Part shown: piece by piece, positions 10,036 through 20,378 of the stretch
Layout: each line of letters begins with the position of its first letter
Position numbering within the stretch: position 1 is the stretch's first letter
Origin: Nemertoderma westbladi
Lineage: Eukaryota > Xenacoelomorpha > Nemertodermatida > Nemertodermatidae
Direction of reading: 5' to 3'
DNA length: 64,000 bases
Assembly (NCBI GenBank): GCA_032718475.1
Contig: JAUCBJ010008784.1
Coordinates: 19,530-83,529, forward strand
The notes under the pieces: model-generated
Told to the model about the DNA's origin: nothing
The model's input: only the letters and a program-made list of their open reading frames with translations
Databases searched by the model: none
Translations under genes and position numbers: made by a program

Positions 10036-13000
10036 ATTGATTGATCCACCCTGATAGGCACTGCGGAACTTTGTACTCTCATTGATTGATCCACCCCGAT
10101 AGGCACTGCGGAACTTTGTACTCTCATCGATTGATCCACCCTGATAGGCAGTGCGGAACTGTGTACTTTCATTGATTGATCCACCCTGATAGGCACTGCG
10201 GAACTGTGTACTGGCATTGATTGATCCACCCTGATAGGCACTGCGGAACTGTGTACTTTCATTGATTGATCCACCCTGATAGGTACTGCGGAACTGTGTA
10301 CTGGCATCGATTGATCCACCCTGATAGGCACTGCGGAACTGTGTACTTTCATTGATTGATCCACCCTGAGAGGTACTGCGGAACTGTGTACTGGCATTGA
10401 TTGATCCACCCTGATAGGCAGTGCGGAACTGTGTACTGGCATTGATTGATCCACCCTGATAGGCACTGCGGAACTGTGTACTGGCATTGATTGATCCACC
10501 CTGATAGGCACTGCGGAACTGTGTACTGGCATTGATTGATCCACCCTGATAGGCACTGCGGAACTGTGTACTGGCATTGATTGATCCACCCTGATAGGCA
10601 CTGCGGAACTGTGTACTGGCATTGATTGATCCACCCTGATATGCACTGCGGAACTGTGTACTGGCATTGATTGATCCACCCTGATAGGCACTGCGGAACT
10701 TTGTACTCTCATTGATTGATCCACCCCGATATGCACTGCGGAACTGTGTACTGGCATTGATTGATCCACCCTGATATGCACTGCGGAACTGTGTACTGGC
10801 ATTGATTGATCCACCCTGATAGGCACTGCGGAACTGTGTACTGGCATTGATTGATCCACCCTGATAGGCACTGCGGAACTGTGTACTGGCATTGATTGAT
10901 CCACCCTGATAGGCACTGCGGAACTGTGTACTGGCATTGATTGATTCACCCTGATAGGCACTGCGGAACTGTGTACTGGCATTGATTGATCCACCCTGAT
11001 AGGCACTGCGGAACTGTGTACTGGCATTGATTGATCCACCCTGATATGCACTGCGGATCTGTGTACTGGCATTGATTGATCCACCCTGATAGGCACTGCG
11101 GAACTGTGTGCTGGCATTGATTGATCCACCCTGATAGGCACTGCGGAACTGTGTACTGGCATTGATTGATCCACCCTGATATGCACTCCGGAACTGTGTA
11201 CTGGCATTGATTGATCCACCCTGATAGGCACTTCGGAACTGTGTGCTGGCATTGATTGATCCACCCTTATATGCACTGCGGAACTGTGTACTGGCATTGA
11301 TTGATCCACCCTGATATGCACTGCGGAACTGTGTACTGGCATCGATTGATCCACCCTGATAGGCACTGCGGAACTGTATACTAGCATCGATTGATCCACC
11401 CTGATAGGCACTGCGGAACTGTGTACTGGCATCGATTGATCCACCCTGATAGGCACTGCGGAACTGTGTACTGGCATTGATTGATCCACCCTGATATGCA
11501 CTGCGGAACTGTGTACTGGCATTGATTGATCCACCCTGATAGGCACTGCGGAACTGTGTACTGGCATTGATTGATCCACCCTGATAGGCACTGCGGAACT
11601 GTGTACTGGCATTGATTGATCCACCCTGATAGGCACTGCGGAACTGTGTACTGGCATTGATTGATCCACCCTGATAGGCACTGCGGAACTGTGTACTGGC
11701 ATTGATTGATCCACCCTGATAGGCACTGCGGAACTGTGTACTGGCATTGATTGATCCACCCTGATATGCACTGCGGAACTGTGTACTGGCATTGATTGAT
11801 CCACCCTGATAGGCACTGCGGAACTGTGTACTGGCATTGATTGATCCACCCTGATATGCACTGCGGAACTGTGTACTGGCATTGATTGATCCACCCTGAT
11901 AGGCACTGCGGAACTGTGTACTGGCATTGATTGATCCACCCTGATAGGCAGTGCGGAACTGTGTACTGGCATTGATTGATCCACCCTGATAGGCAGTGCG
12001 GAACTGTGTACTGGCATTGATTGATCCACCCTGATAGGCAGTGCGGAACTGTGTACTGGCATTGATTGATCCACCCTGATAGGCACTGCGGAACTGTGTA
12101 CTGGCATTGATTGATCCACCCTGATAGGCACTGCGGAACTGTGTACTGGCATTGATTGATCCACCCTGATATGCACTGCGGAACTGTGTACTGTCATTGA
12201 TTGATCCACCCTGATAGGCACTGCGGAACTGTGTACTGGCATTGATTGATCCACCCTGATAGGCACTGCGGAACTGTGTACTGGCATTGATTGATCCACC
12301 CTGATAGGCACTGCGGAACTGTGTACTGGCATTGATTGATCCACCCTGATATGCACTGCGGAACTGTGTACTGGCATCGATTGATCCACCCTGATAGGCA
12401 CTGCGGAACTGTGTACTGGCATTGATTGATCCACCCTGATAGCTACTGCGGAACTGTGTACTGGCATTGATTGATCCACCCTGATAGGCACTGCGGAACT
12501 GTGTACTGGCATTGATTGATCCACCCTGATAGGCACTGCGGAACTGTGTACTGGCATTGATTGATCCACCCTGATATGCACTGCGGAACTGTGTACTGGC
12601 ATTGATTGATCCACCCTGATAGGCACTGCGGAACTGTGTGCTGGCATTGATTGATCCACCCTGATAGGCACTGCGGAACTGTGTACTGGCATTGATTGAT
12701 CCACCCTGATATGCACTGCGGAACTGTGTACTGGCATTGATTGATCCACCCTGATAGGCACTTCGGAACTGTGTGCTGGCATTGATTGATCCACCCTTAT
12801 ATGCACTGCGGAACTGTGTACTGGCATTGATTGATCCACCCTGATATGCACTGCGGAACTGTGTACTGGCATCGATTGATCCACCCTGATAGGCACTGCG
12901 GAACTGTATACTAGCATCGATTGATCCACCCTGATAGGCACTGCGGAACTGTGTACTGGCATCGATTGATCCACCCTGATAGGCACTGCGGAACTGTGTA

Positions 13001-14436
13001 CTGGCATTGATTGATCCACCCTGATATGCACTGCGGAACTGTGTACTGGCATCGATTGATCCACCCTGATAGGCACTGCGGAACTGTGTACTGGCATTGA
13101 TTGATCCACCCTGATAGGTACTGCGGAACTGTGTACTGGCATCGATTGATCCACCCTGATAGGCACTGCGGAACTGTGTACTGGCATTGATTGATCCACC
13201 CTGATATGCACTGCGGAACTGTGTACTGGCATCGATTGATCCACCCTGATAGGCACTGCGGAACTGTGTACTGGCATTGATTGATCCACCCTGATAGGTA
13301 CTGCGGAACTGTGTACTGGCATTGATTGATCCACCCTGATAGGTACTGCGGAACTGTGTACTGGCATCGATTGGTCCACCCTGATAGGCACTGCGGAACT
13401 GTGTACTGGCATTGATTGATCCACCCTGATATGCACTGCGGAACTGTGTACTGGCATCGATTGATCCACCCTGATAGGCACTGCGGAACTGTGTACTGGC
13501 ATTGATTGATCCACCCTGATAGGCACTGAGGAACTGTGTACTGGCATTGATTGATCCACCCTGATAGGCACTGCGGAACTGTGTACTGGCATTGATTGAT
13601 CCACCCTGATAGGCAGTGCGGAACTGTGTACTGGCATTGATTGATCCACCCTGATAGGCAGTGCGGAACTGTGTACTGGCATTGATTGATCCACCCTGAT
13701 AGGCAGTGCGGAACTGTGTACTGGCATTGATTGATCCACCCTGATAGGCACTGCGGAACTGTGTACTGGCATTGATTGATCCACCCTGATAGGCACTGCG
13801 GAACTGTGTACTGGCATTGATTGATCCACCCTGATAGGCACTGCGGAACTGTGTACTGGCATTGATTGATCCACCCTGATAGGCAGTGCGGAACTGTGTA
13901 CTGGCATTGATTGATCCACCCTGATAGGCAGTGCGGAACTGTGTACTGGCATTGATTGATCCACCCTGATAGGCAGTGCGGAACTGTGTACTGGCATTGA
14001 TTGATCCACCCTGATAGGCACTGCGGAACTGTGTACTGGCATTGATTGATCCACCCTGATAGGCACTGCGGAACTGTGTACTGGCATTGATTGATCCACC
14101 CTGATAGGCAGTGCGGAACTGTGTACTGGCATTGATTGATCCACCCTGATAGGCAGTGCGGAACTGTGTACTGGCATTGATTGATCCACCCTGATAGGCA
14201 GTGCGGAACTGTGTACTGGCATTGATTGATCCACCCTGATAGGCAGTGCGGAACTGTGTACTGGCATTGATTGATCCACCCTGATAGGCACTGCGGAACT
14301 GTGTACTGGCATTGATTGATCCACCCTGATAGGCACTGCGGAACTGTGTACTGGCATTGATTGATCCACCCTGATAGGCACTGCGGAACTGTGTACTGGC
14401 ATTGATTGATCCACCCTGATAGGCACTGCGGAACTG
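10036..14436 (-). repeat. 45-bp minisatellite, about 98 units, inside the PSMD13 intron
   Basis: A 4.4-kb head-to-tail array whose unit on + begins ATTGATTGATCCACCCTGAT and is 45 bp long. Units differ by few substitutions (AGGCAC, ATGCAC and AGGCAG variants; ATTGAT or ATCGAT) and I see no indels across the whole array. Because 45 is divisible by three and the minus-strand unit has no stop in any frame, long repetitive reading frames of about 1,480 codons run through it. One of them (ATG at 14451, stop near 10021) has a 15-residue period, SAYQGGSINASTQFR. The array is in sense with the PSMD13 transcript. I regard the frames as by-products of the array unless expression is shown. Confidence 0.95.
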
Positions 14437-15120
14437 ATCGTAGCGACTCATTTCACGTCCTTTATCAACTTGATTCGTTTTTTTTTTCAATTTTTTTCAT
14501 TCCAGAATAATCCCATAATATTGTGTGATTGTTAAAACTTTATCCATGAATTCGTAATTGTATTACAATCATTACCAAAAATTATTACCGAAAATACGTT
14601 ACAAATCATTACAATTTGTAATGGATTGTAACGCATTTTTCGTAATAATTAGTTTAATGGATGTTTATTGAATTGAATACAAAATATTTCCGAATATAAT
14701 AAAAGGAATTACAATAATTATAAATATTGTAATAATTGTATTTCATTCACATTATTACATATTATATTTAATTAATTTATCTCTAATAGAACTGCTAACT
14801 GCTAGAATTACTTTCTGCTTTCGACTATAAAATTGTCCACAAGCTAGCGTTACGTTACTACTAGGGGGGAAGGGGGGGGGGGGGGGGGTCAAAAACACAT
14901 GTTACTATGTGTTACAAGGGGTGGGGGGGGGGGGGTGGGTCAAAAAATGACGTTACGTAATATGTGAACAGCCCCTTACTGCCTTAAAAAAGTTACGTAA
15001 TCAAATGTGAAACCGGAATGTAATTCAGTAATTAATTAACATAGACAGATATTATTATTATTATGTTAATAAACCGTTGGCCGACTGGCCGTAGGTATTT
15101 ATTTAGACCTATTGACTTAC
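14437..15120 (-). other. 5' part of the PSMD13 intron with G-runs and transposon-end-like sequence
   Basis: Ends in the donor GTAAGT (rc of 15115-15120). Two similar poly-G segments, 14864-14888 and 14921-14937, are each followed by GGTCAAAAA. The second is followed near 14950 by GTTACGTAATATGTGAACAG, and a related GTTACGTAATCAAATGTGAA is near 14991. This pattern resembles decayed ends of small DNA transposons, but no terminal repeats or target duplication are clear. The part 14510-14780 is AT-rich with repeated TTACAAAT/ATTTGTAA words. Confidence 0.5.
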
Positions 15121-15525
15121 CTTAGCTGAATTGCGATCGCCTTCTTCCATCCGCTGTAGTTTCAGCACCGCCATCGTTGTCAGTATCAACGCTCTCGCCT
15201 GCTCGTTCGGTCGCACAGCGTGGATCTTCTCCTCGAGGAAACCCACCGCCTGTTCGTGGTCCCCAATACATCGACCGATCGCGCAGCATATCTGCGCCAA
15301 ACTCAGTTTATTTATTCGGTTCTGCAGCTCCTTCAGTAGACATTGGTCCGCGTAGAACTGCAGTAGATCATCCGGGGCCGAGTCCGCTATCACGATCAGT
15401 AGCTGCTCGGTCAGCTGGTGCCAAAGTTTCTTGGTGTAGAAGTTTTCTATTTCGTTCCAGTACGTAGAGTGTTTCTCGTCAGACTCTTTCCGACTCGCAA
15501 GGAAATCCAAAACGTTTTTATCCAT
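15121..15525 (-). CDS. PSMD13: 26S proteasome non-ATPase subunit 13 (Rpn9), exon 1
   Basis: Start exon of Rpn9: ATG at 15523-15525, 135 codons, then donor AAG|GTAAGT (boundary between 15121 and 15120). The motif ENFYTKKLWHQLTEQLL is the hallmark N-terminal segment of PSMD13, and the rest is the helical-repeat region that precedes the PCI domain. Phase 0 matches exon 2 at 9471. With only one intron the gene is far more compact in exon number than the vertebrate gene, although that intron is 5.65 kb. Confidence 0.93.
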
Positions 15526-15844
15526 ATTCCTGTCAGACTTCAGATATTCCTGTATTCTCTAAGGGTCTAATCAGCTAATCCAGTAATCCAAAACAAAAGC
15601 CAACCAACTGACAAATAAATAGCGCTATAACCCAGCAGATACTGAGATAGGAAATGTCTCATTAACGGCAGGGAGAAGGAGACTTATTACTGTTGTAATT
15701 GATGAATTTGGAATTGATGAGCATGAGATTTCTCAATTTAAGATTTTATATAGGCCTACCTGCAGACCTGTATCTGGTATCTGTGTATACTGCAGCACTG
15801 AGATACCGGTAGGCCTATAGGCAGATAGGTGAGGTGATAGGCCC
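15526..15844. other. PSMD13 upstream region
   Basis: Presumed promoter and 5' leader region of PSMD13 (minus strand). No TATA box is convincing. The sequence beyond 15740 is rich in TAGGCCTA-type words common throughout this genome's non-coding DNA. Confidence 0.4.
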
Positions 15845-15853
15845 CATCTAACC

Positions 15854-17505
15854 GGGTATATCTTTTGCGTAGAGGTATAGCCTACATAGAGGCTACATGT
15901 AGGTATGTGTAGCCTACATGTAGATGCACGTGTAGGGTGAATGTAGGTAGGTGTAGGTAGGTCTTTAAAAACAACAATGATGAATGAATAGGCCTACACG
16001 GGGTACCCGGACCCGAACTTCCTCGATGAGATGCGAATGCGGCGAACGGGGGTGGTACCCGGAACAACCACGAAGAGATGCGCATATGGCGGGCGGTGGT
16101 ACCCGAAACAACCAGGAGGAGATGCGAATACGTCGAATGGGGGTCCCCTGAATACCCACGAGACGGAGCCTATCAATACTACAGTACTGACAAAGGAAAA
16201 AACGACTGAACGATATACCGATACATACTGTAGATCTTATGATCCTGCGGGTTCAGGCATGGAGGCTAATGACTTTGTATGGGCCGAACGGCCCGAACCT
16301 GATGTTTCCAGTCAAGGAGGAATCGACTAACGGTTAGGGTTAGAGCTCGTCGTCGGTGTCCATGAGGGTCTGAGGATGAGTGGGTAATTCAACAAAACGC
16401 TAACAATGATACCGGACTGACTGATTGAACCAGAGTGGCGATGGTAGTCGCTGATGTATATATATTATATATATCATGTATTGATTGTTAGTAGATATTT
16501 TTTTATAGTATTTGTTTATTAAATTGTCTTCAATGTCTATATTGATAATATTGTGTGCTGTGCTGATTTTACTTATTTTTCATTTTATAAATCTTGCTGT
16601 GGCCGTTTTAATCTACTAAACTGCCGTATCAATTTCATGATATTTTAATGGATATGCAATTTAACTTCTTCTTTCTATTAACTTTCAATGCAATCAAATA
16701 TAACTGTAAAGCTATTGACTTTCGTGTTATTGTTTTGCTGTTACTTCGAGATGGGATTTGAATCCCATCGGATTACTGATTAATTCCCATCATCGAGATG
16801 GGAATACTTTATAATGAAACAGTGTGGTGGTCCGCGGGATAGTGGGAAGGGATGGGACTGTTGCTGGTTGGTGGAATGTGACTGCCTGAAAAATTAAAAC
16901 AAACAAAACTTCCAGACTTCTATATTTTTACTTTCAAAACAAAACGTCCAAAACATTTCAATGCTGAAGTACTGTTCAAGTCCCATGGATGTATGGTTGA
17001 TAAACAGATAAAGAGGGGCAGAGGGGGGTCAGGGTTTCTGGTAGACTATAGTCCCCGCGATGATGGCTGTTCTTGTTTAGGTTACTCTTACTCAATAAAC
17101 ATATAAATCAGAACGAGTTAATCTAATGGAACGATGCCTTTCGTGGCGTTAGCATACTCAAATTTATTAGGGCATAATATTTATGACGAGTAAGGGACTT
17201 TAGTATAATCAGAACGCGATGTTTGATATTTATACAGTACTGCAGTATGCAGTAAAACCTGTTGTCTGACAGCAGACAGGTCTGCAGGTTGATGTACCGT
17301 ATTGTACCGTGGAGATCAGAGATTATTGCCATACATCCTGATTGACGACCGTGTATCACGTTACTGCAAGTTGACACATAAATTACATTAATATCTATGG
17401 GACTACACCTACCTACATTCACCCTACACGTGCATCTACATGTAGGCTACACATACCTACATGAAGCCTCTATGTAGGCTATACCTCTACGCAAAAGATA
17501 TACCC
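15854..17505. mobile_element. Non-autonomous DNA transposon with 105-bp TIRs and 9-bp target duplication
   Basis: The terminal sequences 15854-15958 and 17401-17505 are inverted repeats (start GGGTATATCTTTTGCG) with a single mismatch visible over about 105 bp. They are flanked by CATCTAACC at 15845-15853 and 17506-17514, a 9-bp target site duplication. The 1.65-kb body holds no transposase-like frame. It contains three degenerate copies of an approximately 50-bp unit (GAGATGCGAATGCGGCGAAC and relatives) at 16026-16146. Long TIRs beginning with G and a 9-bp duplication fit Mutator-like elements. Merlin (8-9 bp) or an 8-bp hAT reading are alternatives. The near-identity of the TIRs suggests recent activity. 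Confidence 0.88.
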
Positions 17506-17514
17506 CATCTAACC

Positions 17515-18215
17515 TGCTATAACAGCGTAATGACTAAGTTACTACAGTAGGCCTATAATAAGTACAGTAAACCACTGTTATATATATATATGTGTGCTAA
17601 AAAGAGTTTGATGTTAGTCTGTTATGAGTGTTATGTAGTACAGATGGAAGATTCGTTTGTTACCGCATAATGACCAGGAGTTCCATAAGTGGCTTTTTAC
17701 TTTATGCAGTTATGTTTGAAAACTTCAGTGTTCGGTCTCCTTATGGCGCCTGGCAGTTGGTTCCATAGGTTTGGGCCTAGATATGAGAAAGGTCATGAAG
17801 GTTGTTTTCCGGTGGCAGTTTGTTTATGAGGTACTGTTTACTGTACTCTGTACTGACTGACTGAAGACCGGGTGCTGCCGTCTGGCCATGGGCATGGCGT
17901 CTGGCGTGGCCGCCGATGTATAAGTGTATAAGGTTCTGAAAGTATTGGGGCGCTTTTCTATTGTATATGCAGTGGAAAGGATTAGTTGGTGTGTACGTTG
18001 AGTAATTAGTGATTGGAATTCCAATTCCATTTAACACTGCTCTGAACCAGTCAGCCAGTGTAGTGCTAAGTTCGCTCCTATAGTTTAATACTGAAACAAA
18101 TTCGGTACCGTAGAGGTACTGATGTCAGGCCTACATCAGTACTGTACCTATTCAGCTGACAGCAAGGACTACTGACTACTGCCCCGTAGTCCTTGCTGAC
18201 AGCTGACGATTACAG
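17515..18215. other. Non-coding stretch between transposon and SINE
   Basis: No gene supported. It contains TA-microsatellite (about 17579-17590) and the short palindromic words TACTGTAC and TAGGCCTA typical of this genome. Confidence 0.5.
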
Positions 18216-18520
18216 GCCTACAGATAATAATAATAATAATAATAATATTGGTTATCTACAGTATATAGCGCTTTTATACGCTCGGCATACTCAAAGCGCT
18301 TTTATTATCATTACCCCAGCAAGCCAGGTTCCCATTATCCCGCTGGGTTGACGTAGGCACTAATGTCTTCTAATGTCTAAGTGTCTTGCCTAGGGACATA
18401 ACAGTGCGAAATTTCTACAGCCTTTAGTCGGATTCGAACCAGCGCCACCATGCACTATCGTGTAAGCAGTTCAGGCGCCGTATCCACACGGACACTGCGA
18501 CAATTATGTATAATTCGTCC
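18216..18520 (-). mobile_element. tRNA-derived SINE
   Basis: Read on the minus strand, the 5' part contains a perfect RNA polymerase III B-box, GGTTCGAATCC (rc of 18430-18440), preceded by tRNA-like sequence with a weak A-box. The body ends in a GCGCTATATACTG-type tail followed by an ATT microsatellite (rc of 18225-18250). That arrangement, tRNA head plus LINE-like tail plus ATT repeats, is a SINE. Which tRNA it derives from I cannot tell. Confidence 0.7.
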
Positions 18521-18879
18521 GGTGTTGTTAGAGGGTACCGGGACGATCAGGCTTCATGAATACCATAATTGCAATTTGTAATATTATTTTTATTAATCCA
18601 AATCAATTTAGAAAACTAATAATAAAACAAATTTGCAACTCGGTACTATGGGGCACTACAGTAGCCTATAGTGCTAAATATTCGGCTCCGAACTTTGGAC
18701 TAAGTTTGGTACTTACTAAATAAGGTAGTATATTACTTTCATTTAGTGCATTAAAGTAAGGCATTTAAGAATATTCCCACATAGCCCCATTTGTAAAAAC
18801 CAATTAAGGGGGGCTTTACCTTTTTTAGGATAAAAAATGCGAAATTAATTATTAACATTACTTTCCCCAAAAAAAGTGT

Positions 18880-19300
18880 TTCCCGACTTAAACAGACAGA
18901 TTAGATTTTGCCGAACATCAAAACTGACACCGGAAATGAAATCGGCTACCCCGAAAACCCCCATAATGGAAATGTTAGCTAGAATGTGTATTTTTGTATG
19001 TTGACAGGCATTCGAAAAGACAAAACGACCGACAAGACAGAGAGACAAACTGACAGGTAGACAGACAAAATTCAACCAAAAATCAAAACTGGCATCGGAA
19101 ATGAAATCAGCGATATGGAAAACCCCCAAAGCGAAACAAAGAAGCGTGTTTTATTATATTTTGACGACAAACCAAAAGACAGACAGACATTCCTACAGAC
19201 AGCCAGACAGATAGAGTTGATTTGTCCAAATTTGAAAACTGACATCAGAATTTGAAATAAAGCGACTACGAAAACCCCCAAATAGTGAAAATTTCAGCTG
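18880..19300. repeat. Three degenerate ~150-bp tandem units, also present at 62.04-62.16 kb
   Basis: Each unit contains a block close to CGGAAATGAAATCAGCGA followed by GAAAACCCCC, with GACAGACAGACA-like runs between blocks. Blocks are near 18935, 19095 and 19245. A fourth, isolated copy lies at about 62040-62160. It is a dispersed repeat family of unknown type. Confidence 0.7.
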
Positions 19301-19652
19301 TCTGCTTCCTTAAAATCATTCATAAATGACAAATTTAATTAATTCGTATCGGCAGTCACATACTGTAGAGACTGACTAATTTGCGCGGGAAGGTTCAAAC
19401 TTTAAATGAATTTTACTCAGAATATTTTTTCTCGTTTTTTGCTTCACGCAAAATCTATCTACTCCGTCATTTTTTACTCAATTCGTTTGAAACTTTCAGT
19501 GAAAGGTCTTGACATATTGACCAATAAAACTTGTAGAGAGAATTTTGAAATTTTCAGTGTAGGTTATATTTTGGGCCGATAATGTGAAAAAATGTTGGCC
19601 CGAAATAAAGTACATTATATTTTTTAGTTTATAATACTACCATGGTGTATTA

Positions 19653-19787
19653 CTAGCATGGTGGCCATCCCATGACTTTCTTGAGACGCATCTTAAAGGA
19701 CACTGGTCTTGAAAATGCTGATGATCTAGCAAATGTCATGGGTGATAGGGTGTTGTGGCGGCGCAATTTTGTCAACAAGCCGGCATA
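19653..19787 (+). pseudogene. LINE reverse-transcriptase ORF remnant, 3' end (Polinton target site)
   Basis: About 44 codons matching the C-terminal part of an APE-type LINE ORF (PMTFLRRILKDTGL, DDLANVMGDR). Two other copies in this window (34362-34640 minus, 43205-43680 plus) show the same sequence. The Polinton is inserted at the end of this ORF. The remnant resumes after the right target duplication (42484 onward, GCATTCTTAA then GCAACTGCAATGCAGCATGC), as in the uninterrupted copy at 43560-43605. Confidence 0.85.
19782..19787. repeat. Polinton target site duplication, left (GGCATA)
   Basis: GGCATA immediately precedes the left terminus AGTAGTAGAAG. An identical hexamer follows the right terminus at 42478-42483. 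Six-base duplications are diagnostic of Maverick/Polinton integration by a retroviral-type integrase. Confidence 0.95.
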
Positions 19788-20229
19788 AGTAGTAGAAGAA
19801 GAATGGTCCTTGTCGTAAGTCCTCCCTAGCTTGGGCTATGGGCATACCACTCGGAGGGCTATTAAAAATGCCAAATTTTGATGCGCGCGCCATATGTCAC
19901 CATCGGCAGTTGCCATCAACCAATCGTAGCGTAGCTTAACCTCGCGATGCCCGCCTTACTCGACTGATTGACTAACCCTACGGTTATTCACCTTTTCGCC
20001 ACGTTACCACCACTGCCACGTTACCACCACCACTGTATACTGTATATGGTGACGACGTGGCCATCTACACGCATCACGCATATATTATATTATATCGATT
20101 GCCAACTCCTCGACTGCTGTCGCCAAATCAACAAACCAACCAGTATGATACATGAAATTCCACCACGTTCCAGCTACGCGTATACGAGCATTAGTGATTA
20201 TTATTATTACGCAGAACCAAATAATTTTT
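19788..20229 (+). repeat. Polinton left terminal inverted repeat
   Basis: Matches the reverse complement of 41968-42477 over its length, with substitutions, small indels and one gap of roughly 100 bp near the inner end (present only in the right copy). It contains CCACGTTACCACCAC-type short tandem sequence. An open frame of about 87 codons spans it, but indels relative to the other copy shift the frame, so I do not treat it as a gene. Confidence 0.9.
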
Positions 20230-20378
20230 GATTATACAGTAGTTCCCTACCGGTTAATCAACCAATCAATCAATCGATACATAAGCTGTAGGCCTGCCGA
20301 CAATAAGACCAAGAAAGATACCGGTACTAGGCCTATACAGTTTTTATCCCTGAGTCAGACTACAGCCAGACAGCACAA

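Noticed and set aside
15882-16330. Several overlapping short open frames at the left end of the DNA transposon
   Set aside because: They derive from terminal repeat and a 50-bp tandem unit, without protein-like features.
19968-20231. Open frame of about 87 codons in the left Polinton terminal repeat, with a similar one at 42028-42297
   Set aside because: The two share the first dozen residues, but indels between the repeats shift the frame, and neither resembles a known protein. They follow from terminal repeat similarity.
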